From Aeromonas sp. FDAARGOS 1405 (GTDB lineage: Bacteria; Pseudomonadota; Gammaproteobacteria; Enterobacterales; Aeromonadaceae), in assembly GCF_019048265.1 (NCBI RefSeq), contig NZ_CP077313.1:1-23837 (forward strand): DNA of 23,837 nt. Reading direction: 5' to 3'. Below the pieces are notes generated by a model, which saw nothing but the letters and a program-made list of their open reading frames with translations, was not told the origin of the DNA and ran no database searches. Of the stretch, positions 18,393 through 23,837 are shown one piece after another. Every line of letters starts with the position of its first letter. The stretch's first letter is position 1. The translations under genes and the position numbers were made by a program.

Positions 18393-19193
18393 CTAGATTT
18401 TTTTATCGGCCAACGGGTCAAAGAAGCCATTCGTTTGCGATTCATCCATATAGAATTGCTGCGGTGCGGCCTCCCCATTGAGCTGGCGAATCAGACGGTA
18501 TAGATTTCCCTTCATGTTTGAAAGTGAATCGATCCCAACAGAAACTGGCATCCATTCGTTTGCGCCAGCCCCTTTCTTTATCAGCACTGTTACCGGTGTT
18601 CTATCCACATTGAACTTTGCCGCAGCTTCCGGTTGACGCAAAATATCAACCTCTTTAATTATCCATCCTGTTTCACGTTTGAAGTTATCCAGGATCTGGG
18701 ATTGCTGCAGGCAATATGCGCAGTTCGGTTGTGTGAAATAGAGCAGTGCATAATCGTCACGACCTTCACGGATCTTCTTCGTGATTGCTTGATCAAACTG
18801 CTTGGCCCTGACTGCGTTTCCTGGTTTCGTTACTGGATAGTCCATAGCCCCATTCATGTTGGGGTTCTGCAGCATCACATAGCCAGCTAAGTTCGTGAAT
18901 GCAGCAGATTTTCGCCTCATCGCATCTTGTACTTTGTAATAGTCAAGGGTTGCCTCTGGCGTGAGAGCATAGACAGCGTACTCAAGAGTTTGATTAAGAA
19001 GTTTTTGATCTGTTGTGGATGCATTTTAAAGAGGGTTTCGGCATCAGGAACCACTGGCTTAGGATATTCATCCTCTTGAGTTTTTTTCCTGCTTAGGCGG
19101 GGTTTCATACCAAAACAGACCGTGTTTTTGCTCTGCTGCCGTAACAGCCATTGCTGGTATCAATGCCAGCGTCAACATGATTGAGCCCCGCAT
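18393..19193 (-). CDS. traF: Thioredoxin-fold pilus assembly protein TraF, with CXXC (two frameshifts)
   Basis: A periplasmic protein of the F-type assembly machinery. The ATG at 19193 follows GGGGGAG and starts a signal peptide (MRGSIMLTLALIPAMAVTAA), then GLFWYE, typical of mature TraF. The C-terminal half is a thioredoxin fold with active-site CAYC (18711-18722, minus strand) and a later cis-Pro segment VDRTPVTVL. As I recall, F TraF lacks the CXXC while F TrbB and TrhF-type proteins have it, so this protein may act as the disulfide isomerase itself. Two frame breaks occur: an extra A in the seven-A run near 19085 and a missing base near 19010. Their repair reads EKTQEDEYPK and then DQKLLNQTLEYAVYALTPEA, consistent with the family. 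Reconstructed length is about 266 residues. Confidence 0.87.
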
Positions 19194-19197
19194 TTTA

Positions 19198-19572
19198 TCA
19201 CTCCCCCTTCTGTTCCATTGTGAAACTGACTTGACTTGCCAGTTCTAGCTGAGCTCCCGAAACGTTATCAACGGCATCACCGATGAAAAATGTTATTGGA
19301 GAGGCGGCGTTGCCGTGTGTTGTCCGGTTTTTTCCATATGGCACCTTGACCACTTGCGGGGCATAGCCTTCCTTGCGGGCCACGAATTGTTTGTCACCCC
19401 CACGAGCCAACTCTGCTGTAAAGGGGGTGACCCCAAGAAGATCACCATTCACTTTGTAAACACTCGCCCCAACGGGCGATGAGGTAAAAAGCACCTTCTG
19501 CGTTGTGCCATCTACTACAGTTGCACACCCGCCAGAAAGCACAGCCATCAAAACCAACGCGATACGATTCAT
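19198..19572 (-). CDS. PEGA-domain lipoprotein
   Basis: A 124-residue predicted lipoprotein. From the ATG at 19572 it begins MNRIALVLMAVLSGGC, a short signal sequence ending in lipobox LSGGC with acylated Cys16. The mature part resembles a PEGA domain (VLFTSSPVGASVYKVNGDLL, GVTPFTAEL, FVARKEGYAPQ). Such small beta-rich domains occur in surface and envelope proteins. Open frame continues upstream into the signal peptidase gene, but the lipoprotein signal favours the internal ATG. The stop TGA is 5 bp before the traF ATG. The position between the signal peptidase and traF is where F carries traN or small trb genes. A role at the outer membrane in channel or pilus assembly is inferred only. Confidence 0.75.
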   Translation of the reverse strand: MNRIALVLMAVLSGGCATVVDGTTQKVLFTSSPVGASVYKVNGDLLGVTPFTAELARGGDKQFVARKEGYAPQVVKVPYGKNRTTHGNAASPITFFIGDAVDNVSGAQLELASQVSFTMEQKGE

Positions 19573-19583
19573 ATTGACACCAT

Positions 19584-20038
19584 TCAAAATAAAGGAAGTG
19601 TAGATGGCTCCATCTAAAGTGGTTAGCCCCCAACCTACTATCATAACTTCTCGGGTCATCACCTACCATGAAAACCCTGTTTTTAGGGATGATACCGTCA
19701 AACTTAAACTGAGACAACGGACGGCCATAACCATCCTTGTCAAGCGCTGTTGCCATAAGGTTATTATTGCAAAAGAAAGCGCCGCTCCTATTTTCAAGCC
19801 TATCGCCCTCAACGCATCCGATACGTTTTGTGAGATATGCAGCCCCCCCTTTTAGCTTTTCATTTCTAAGCTCAAACGTTACGTAGTCACCCTTTTTAGG
19901 CTTTATGTAACTAACCTTTAAGAGAAACGTTGGTCTAACGCTATCTGAAATTGGCATGACAAGGTGATCATTTATAACTGTCATTAATGCTGCTGCTGAT
20001 ATGGTAACTAGCATCAGCATGGCTTTTGAGTTCTTCAT
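19584..20038 (-). CDS. S26 signal peptidase (TraF/TrhF type) (two frameshifts)
   Basis: A conjugation-associated S26 peptidase. The RP4 TraF protein of this family processes and cyclises pilin; the TrhF version occurs in R27 and SXT/R391 transfer systems. The ATG at 20038 overlaps the trbC stop (ATGA). A transmembrane segment (about 5-25) precedes PISDSVRPTFLL, with the likely catalytic Ser. KRIGCVEGD supplies the Lys, and GDDPRSYDSR is the conserved S26 C-terminal box. A missing base near 19630 restores the expected YWG after YDSR. A second one-base change near 19600 gives the ending TLPLF and a stop at 19584-19586. Without this second change the frame would fuse to the lipoprotein. Reconstructed length is about 151 residues. 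Confidence 0.82.
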
Positions 20039-20793
20039 TGTTTTTTCCATAAGGCGTCGCGTAATTTCTTCACCGTTTCATCAGGTTTTTCTTTGTATAG
20101 CTCATCGAGCATTGCCATTAATGATGCATCACCATAAACAATGCCACTTGCCTTTTGAACCTGTTCTAGGCCATCGCAGTATGCTGCTATCTTCATATCA
20201 GGTTGATAAATCAAAGCGGGAACTTTGTTAACCCCGTACAGTCGGAAAAGCATGGGGTCGATAACTATTTCCGTCCCCCACATTTTGCAAACTCCTTGGC
20301 ACCCAGCTTTTACCGAAAGGATTGACTGAATTAAGCTCAATGTTGGCTGGATCTCTTTTAAGCCTCCAACCCCTCCCCTGATCGCCATTACTCCACCAAC
20401 TTTGGCAAGGTCTCTTGCATACGCCCTTAGTGTCGGGAGTGGCATTGAACTTGAGACAAACAGCACTAGCTGATTACCCACCAGTTTGGGGCCATCCTCT
20501 GTTGCTGGTTTGTCTTTGCCTGGGCCAGGGGGGCTCTGAAACATGGATTCAAACTGGGTTCTATAGGATTCTTGCTTTTTCGCCCATTGTTCAGATGACA
20601 GTTCTTTTTCTATGTTCTTCCACGCATCCGACTTCAGCGTATCTTTAGCTGTGGAGCGAGCTGCTGACACTGCCTGTTGAACATGCTGCAGTTGTGCTTT
20701 GGATAGCTCCGCCTGCTCGAAGCTAGGTAGTGCAGTTTGCGCATGCGCAAATATGGACATGCCCATAAGCAATAGTGTTGGTGCTTTCATCAT
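20035..20793 (-). CDS. trbC: Pilin assembly protein TrbC
   Basis: A periplasmic F-type assembly factor; in F, TrbC interacts with TraW and TraU. The ORF is intact at 252 residues. The ATG at 20793 overlaps the traU stop (ATGA). A signal peptide of about 20 residues ends AHAQ. A helical, Lys/Gln-rich stretch (30-95) follows, then a thioredoxin-like C-terminal domain with the typical TrbC text VLFVSSSMPLPTLRAYARDL, GGVMAIRGGVGG, and IDPMLFRLYGVNKVPALI. It shows no CXXC of thioredoxin type, but two cysteines lie close together in GCQGVC. It sits between traU and the signal peptidase gene, in the common F-type order. Confidence 0.92.
   Translation of the reverse strand: MMKAPTLLLMGMSIFAHAQTALPSFEQAELSKAQLQHVQQAVSAARSTAKDTLKSDAWKNIEKELSSEQWAKKQESYRTQFESMFQSPPGPGKDKPATEDGPKLVGNQLVLFVSSSMPLPTLRAYARDLAKVGGVMAIRGGVGGLKEIQPTLSLIQSILSVKAGCQGVCKMWGTEIVIDPMLFRLYGVNKVPALIYQPDMKIAAYCDGLEQVQKASGIVYGDASLMAMLDELYKEKPDETVKKLRDALWKKQ
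20737..20750. repeat. 14-bp palindrome TTGCGCATGCGCAA, copy 3
   Basis: A perfect palindrome at the end of the trbC signal peptide coding region, encoding FAHAQ on the minus strand. Confidence 0.75.
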
Positions 20794-21754
20794 TTCATAG
20801 CCCTTACACAGCAATCATTTTTCTCAAACATCATCCATGAAAAGTTGTCTTTCTGTGGGCTGTGCTTGCCACCTGTCCACAGCAAACCTTCACGGCCAAT
20901 CGGGAGGCAGCCGTGATCTCTGGTCGGTCTAACCATTTGCAACTTATAACGATTTTTACGCCAGATAGGTGCGAGCTCCTTATAACAACCGTCTTCAGAC
21001 GTATTCCATAGCAAGCCGGTTCGTCCCATCAAAAAAATCGTCCGTGCTGCCACTCCTGCCGCAGCCTCAACGTAGTCGGTCGAAGTAATAGAACCTGCCA
21101 AAGGGTATGTAGAGCCCCAGGAGCCCATACACCAAAATAGGGTGTTACTAGGCATTGATGAGAGATTGCAGCATCAGCAGAACAAGTAAGGGCTGCGACA
21201 GGGTTGGCAAACAAAATACTTTCAGGGTTCACGATCATTGACAAAATCTCGTTATTCCATGTGGGGAGGATTTCAGTCATCATCGCTACGTCATATCCCT
21301 CATCTGAAAGACATGGGATGTCATAGAACATATTGAGGATCTTCCAGGCGGGAAAATATAATAATGAGCCTGGAAGAAGGCACTTCCACCTTGACCTGTT
21401 GTATGTTGTGAGAGATTACCTCCCAAGGTGCCTTTGCTTCCTGGCTGAGACATTTCGATTCCCAATGGCATCATGCAATATGGATCTGAGACGGTATCAA
21501 TGATCCGCTTGGGTTCCCAAAAACTGGTTTTTAGTCCAATCATGGGGATTTTCCCGCCTTTACATACGCATACTGCGCTTTGATGGCTAGATGGGTCTTC
21601 CTCCCCACCGACTATTTGGACTCCAGCTATTCGCATTGGAAATATACATTTCCATGAGATATCTGTGATGGGGTTAAGGAATCGGCTCTTACATTCAGCC
21701 GCAGCGGTTTCCACTAAACATAAGAAGAGAGAGCAAGAAGATCATTCGTTTCAT
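20790..21754 (-). CDS. traU: F-type conjugative transfer protein TraU (several frameshifts)
   Basis: TraU is a periplasmic protein required for DNA transfer and pilus assembly. Family landmarks in order are CKSRFLNPITDISWKCIFP, SFWEPKRIIDTVSDPYCM, AHYYIFPAW (after repair), DVAMMTEILPTWN, MIVNPESILFANPVAALTCS, NTLFWCMGSWGSTYPLAG, and a C-terminal KDNFSWMMFEKNDCC. All match F TraU segment by segment. The ATG at 21754 overlaps the traW stop (ATGA) and begins a signal peptide (MKRMIFLLSLLMFS). Frame breaks occur near 21716 (end of signal peptide), near 21350 and near 21160; single-base changes repair each. Reconstructed length is about 321 residues, close to F TraU. Confidence 0.9.
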
Positions 21755-22335
21755 TTTTTTTGTTCCTTAAATTCAAACTCATGTAATACCAGCATTTTTC
21801 CCTTTTGTTCGACAATGGTTGGGACGACTTTTATATCCAAGCGGCTGCGTGTCTTGTCATCCAAAATGAAAATAGGGACACTTAATCTCTCCTTGGCCTT
21901 GAATACGTTGCCATGAGTGAAAATTATCTGATCTGTTACCCTGGCATGATCCTGCAGCCATTGCTCTTGCAAAGGGTCTATGATCACAATCCTTTGAGGA
22001 AGGGTTACAAACTCAAGCGGATTGAATGTAAAACCTTTGGGGTAGGTCACCCTGCCGCTTTTATCCTTGATGTCAAACTCAGTTGTGTAAAATGGGATAA
22101 CACTTCTACTACGGTCTTCTGTAGCGAATGGTAACTTGATGCCTTGAAGAGCTGTCCATTGGTCAACAGGTTTGTTAAGGGCTTTATTCCAGTCAACGGA
22201 GGCCGCTTTTTGCTCGATTTCTGTCAGTGCATCAGGCTCTTTAACATCATAAGTCTGGCCGATAACAGCTGCGCCAACATGCATGCTGCATGATAAAAGA
22301 CATGCGCAAAGCATGGTTTTTGGATGTTTTTTCAT
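21751..22335 (-). CDS. traW: F-type pilus assembly protein TraW
   Basis: An intact 194-residue periplasmic protein of the F-type machinery. It has a signal peptide of about 22 residues (MKKHPKTMLCACLLSCSMHV then GAA), and VIGQTYDVKEPDAL as in mature TraW. The C-terminal TraW region reads GFTFNPLEFVTLPQRIVIID, then DPLQEQWLQDH and VFKAKERLSVPIFILDDK. It is the first gene of the minus-strand operon in this window, preceded by a candidate promoter. Its stop overlaps the traU start. In most F-like operons traW sits in the middle, after traC; here an operon boundary lies directly upstream, so the earlier genes must be elsewhere on the element. Confidence 0.92.
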   Translation of the reverse strand: MKKHPKTMLCACLLSCSMHVGAAVIGQTYDVKEPDALTEIEQKAASVDWNKALNKPVDQWTALQGIKLPFATEDRSRSVIPFYTTEFDIKDKSGRVTYPKGFTFNPLEFVTLPQRIVIIDPLQEQWLQDHARVTDQIIFTHGNVFKAKERLSVPIFILDDKTRSRLDIKVVPTIVEQKGKMLVLHEFEFKEQKK

Positions 22336-22363
22336 GTTTCATTCCGCGTCATTATTTGCGTTT

Positions 22364-22392
22364 ATTATATAGTCATTACCTTGAAACAAAAG
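22364..22392 (-). promoter_or_regulatory. Candidate promoter of the traW operon
   Basis: On the minus strand TATAAT (22369-22364) lies 28 bp before the traW ATG. The element 17 bp further upstream, CTTTTG, is a poor -35; TTGTTT at 14 bp is closer to consensus but badly spaced. The region is AT-rich, as would suit H-NS/Hha silencing. It also separates traW from the divergent hha-like gene. Confidence 0.4.
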
Positions 22393-22442
22393 GGGTGTTT
22401 TTGAATGGTTGCGTGTCGTGTTATTCTGTTTGGGAGTGTGCT

Positions 22443-22652
22443 ATGAATGGTTTTGATGAAGCGGTTAGATTCTTCAGGAAGTTTGACAAAATAGACAGTT
22501 TGGAAAGGGTTTCTGATCGGCTTCAGCGTGAAGCCAAAACGGACGAAGAGCTACGATTCATAATCTCAGCCGCAGACCATAGGCGGGCTGAGATTGCAAA
22601 TAAACGGTATTTCGATCCTGGTGTGTGCCTAGATGGGCGTGGGCAGCTGTAG
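22443..22652 (+). CDS. Hha/YmoA family modulator
   Basis: A 69-residue protein that closely follows Hha: FRKFDKIDSLERVSDRL aligns with the family's RRCQTIDTLERVIEK, and ISAADHRRAEIANKRYFD with its YSAADHRLAEL-type block. Hha proteins lack DNA-binding of their own and join H-NS to strengthen silencing of horizontally acquired, AT-rich DNA. The ATG at 22443 is chosen over upstream in-frame starts because GGGAG lies 8 nt before it and the homology begins here. It diverges from traW across about 107 bp, so it may control the transfer operon with the H-NS-like protein encoded at 10724-11152. Several plasmids of enteric bacteria encode Hha proteins. The short C-terminal extension (PGVCLDGRGQL) differs from chromosomal Hha. 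Confidence 0.88.
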   Translation: MNGFDEAVRFFRKFDKIDSLERVSDRLQREAKTDEELRFIISAADHRRAEIANKRYFDPGVCLDGRGQL

Positions 22653-22666
22653 TTTAAGGAGCCATT

Positions 22667-22786
22667 ATGAGGGTTGGAGCATTAGTCGAATATTTCACTG
22701 ATGAAGTCAATGGCGGGGAGGGCATCATATCTGGATATGACCCTGAAACGGGAGTGATAACCGTGATCGATAATGATGATGGCTAG
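22667..22786 (+). CDS. Very small unknown protein (39 residues)
   Basis: A short open frame starting at an ATG at 22667 with AAGGAG (22656-22660) well placed upstream, 14 bp after the hha-like stop. The product is acidic, beginning MRVGALVEYFTDE and ending IDNDDG, with Gly-rich turns between likely strands (GGEGIISGYDPETGVITV). This resembles a tiny SH3-like or KOW-like barrel, but that is only an impression. Its TAG stop overlaps the GTG start of the next gene, so all three genes look like one operon. Confidence 0.6.
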   Translation: MRVGALVEYFTDEVNGGEGIISGYDPETGVITVIDNDDG

Positions 22787-23052
22787 TGTTCAAAGGTAAC
22801 GAAGAGCACATCCTGATAAAGGATGACGAAACACTGACAATTACTGTTCGTTATGGCCGAAACCAGAAGTTACCTTCGGATGATAACGTCATTGGGACGA
22901 AGCTTCTTGGCGGTGAGGTTGTAGGTGCTCATTACTATCGAAGCATTGACTGCCTATCCATAGCGGTTCGGGCATTGGAAGGCATTAATACGCCTCAGTC
23001 GAGCGAAGCGTTAGAGTTGATCAGGGCAATACAAACTCAAAGCCGCGCATAA
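22786..23052 (+). CDS. Unknown small protein, third gene of the hha-like operon
   Basis: An 88-residue soluble protein starting with GTG at 22786, overlapping the preceding stop (TAGTG). There is no strong ribosome binding site, so its translation may depend on coupling. The N-terminal half alternates strands (HILIKDDETLTITVRYGRN), and the C-terminal half appears helical (SIAVRALEGIN, SSEALELIRAIQTQ). The central text IGTKLLGGEVVGAHYYRSID carries hydrophobic and Gly residues. It has no signal peptide. I do not recognise the family. Confidence 0.6.
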   Translation: MFKGNEEHILIKDDETLTITVRYGRNQKLPSDDNVIGTKLLGGEVVGAHYYRSIDCLSIAVRALEGINTPQSSEALELIRAIQTQSRA

Positions 23053-23074
23053 AAAAGCCGCTAATAATAGCGGC
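23051..23074 (-). terminator. Rho-independent terminator, minus strand
   Basis: GCCGCTA (23057-23063) and TAGCGGC (23068-23074) form a 7-bp stem with loop ATAA. On the minus strand it is followed by six T (complement of 23051-23056). No T-run follows on the plus strand, so it best serves leftward transcripts from the recombinase gene. It also insulates the hha-like operon end. Confidence 0.75.
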
Positions 23075-23147
23075 AAAGAGCACGGTGCTGCTGTATCAGC
23101 AACAGCCTTTATTCTCTCTCAGCCAGATAAAAAAATCAGTAAACAAA

Positions 23148-23218
23148 TGCCGCTTGGTGCTTGCTGTTAAAACCCTGTGACTAGATAAACAGTAAATGAT
23201 CGGGCTCACCAAGCGGCA
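23148..23218. repeat. Perfect 12-bp inverted repeat downstream of the recombinase gene
   Basis: TGCCGCTTGGTG (23148-23159) and CACCAAGCGGCA (23207-23218) are exact inverted copies separated by 47 bp. They lie about 40 bp beyond the stop of the ResD-like tyrosine recombinase. The arrangement could be a recombination site with accessory arms, but the 47-bp spacing is longer than the 6-8 bp core normally found between tyrosine recombinase binding arms. A function in recombination is inferred from proximity. Confidence 0.75.
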
Positions 23219-23257
23219 GCCTGCAGCCTACCGGATGCAACCCTCCTTATGCAACCA

Positions 23258-23837
23258 TCAGCCTCCCAGCAGCAGCGGATTCCCCCGTTTCGCCACCGAA
23301 AAACTCAACCCTATCTCGCTGGCCGCCGCATCGAGCGCCAGCACCTGGGTATAGACTTCCGTTGAGCGGATCGACCGTGGCCCAGGTACGCCTGCAGGCG
23401 CTTGATATGGGTGTTGCCGGCGAGCAGGTGGTGCATGGCGTAGCTGTGCCGAAACACATGGGGCTCAGCGCCACCACCAATGTGATCCCCCTCCCCCTCA
23501 GTGCTCCCTCCGCTTCTTTCAACCAGTTGCGCACCGTCTGATCCGTCACTGTCCAGATCGGGGCCGACTTGGCCAGCTTAAACGTGCTCAGGTACTCGCG
23601 GGCCAGCTGGGCATAAGCCGGATCCAGCAGCGGCACCAAGCGTTTGACCGTCCCCCGCTCGAGGCCGGCCCTTGCCGCGCCGGCGCTGCTTGAGGGTGCG
23701 CAGCACCACAAAGGTCTCCCCCCATCAAGCTCGAAGTCTGCTGGGGTCAGCGCCAACGCCTCGTTGATACGGGCCCCACTGTTCCACAAGGTCGCCACCA
23801 AAAACCGCCGTTGCAGATCCGGCAGCATGGCCAGCAC
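23258..23837 (-). CDS. ResD-like tyrosine recombinase, 5'-truncated and frameshifted
   Basis: This resembles the F plasmid ResD (D protein), which resolves plasmid multimers. The gene enters from beyond the right edge. Visible catalytic boxes are the first Arg in NSGARINEALALTPADF, the H-x-x-R box in HVFRHSYAMHHLLAG, and the final LGHGSIRSTEVYTQVLALD with the nucleophilic Tyr. These fall in different frames, so at least four single-base indels are needed, near 23715, 23655, 23470 and 23375, mostly in G or C runs. The restored frame ends at the TGA at 23258-23260 after GNPLLLGG. The DNA is clearly more GC-rich than the tra genes, suggesting a separate origin. It may be a broken gene or an intact one with sequence errors. 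Confidence 0.8.

Noticed and set aside
19198..19662. Fusion of the signal peptidase to the PEGA lipoprotein
   Set aside because: The frame is open between them only after the first indel. A clear lipobox signal sequence starts at an internal ATG, and one further single-base change gives the peptidase its own stop with a normal ending.
1..23837. Insertion sequences, toxin-antitoxin pairs, tRNA or rRNA genes, replication origin
   Set aside because: No transposase, paired small toxin/antitoxin frames, tRNA-like sequence, rep gene or iteron set was recognised in the window.

Overview
The window is a segment of a conjugative plasmid (or plasmid-like element) from a gammaproteobacterium. It carries an F-like oriT, a MOBF relaxase with its coupling protein and a ribbon-helix-helix accessory protein, and part of an F-type (MPF-F) type IV secretion operon. 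It also carries plasmid copies of Hha and H-NS family silencers, which points to Enterobacterales, Aeromonadales or Vibrionales. By eye most of the DNA is moderately AT-rich. A few patches are very GC-rich (1-340, 7735-9150, 12905-13445, 23220-23837). The host cannot be named from sequence alone. No replication or partition gene is visible.

Layout, left to right. 1-430 is GC-rich repeat and apparently non-coding DNA. 430-670 is the oriT region, with a nic site that closely resembles that of F. 681-7720 on the plus strand holds a trwA/traM-like gene, traD and traI, in the order oriT-A-B-C known from R388. 7735-9150 is an array of about 14 GC-rich tandem repeats of mixed types, and related sequence lies inverted at the left edge. 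9362-10252 (minus) holds a lytic transglycosylase and a small membrane protein. 10306-11152 (plus, divergent) holds a PapB-like regulator and an H-NS-like protein. 11165-22335 (minus) is a long transfer operon, read in the order traW, traU, trbC, S26 signal peptidase, PEGA lipoprotein, traF, traH, traG and three unknown genes. It ends at a bidirectional terminator shared with the hns-like gene. Divergent from traW is a small plus-strand operon with an Hha-like protein and two small unknown proteins. The right edge holds a 5'-truncated ResD-like tyrosine recombinase next to a perfect 12-bp inverted repeat.

How it works together. TraI and the RHH protein should form the relaxosome at nic, and TraD should couple it to the secretion channel. 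TraW/TraU/TrbC/TraF/TraH/TraG assemble the F-type pilus and channel and stabilise mating pairs. Hha and H-NS-like proteins flank the operon and may silence it or hide the AT-rich plasmid. The pilin and core genes (traA, L, E, K, B, V, C) and traN are not in the window.

Caveat: eight genes need about twenty single-base indels, mostly in homopolymer runs, to restore full reading frames. I saw almost no nonsense substitutions. This looks more like uncorrected long-read sequence than real gene decay, so these genes are annotated across their full reconstructed spans.
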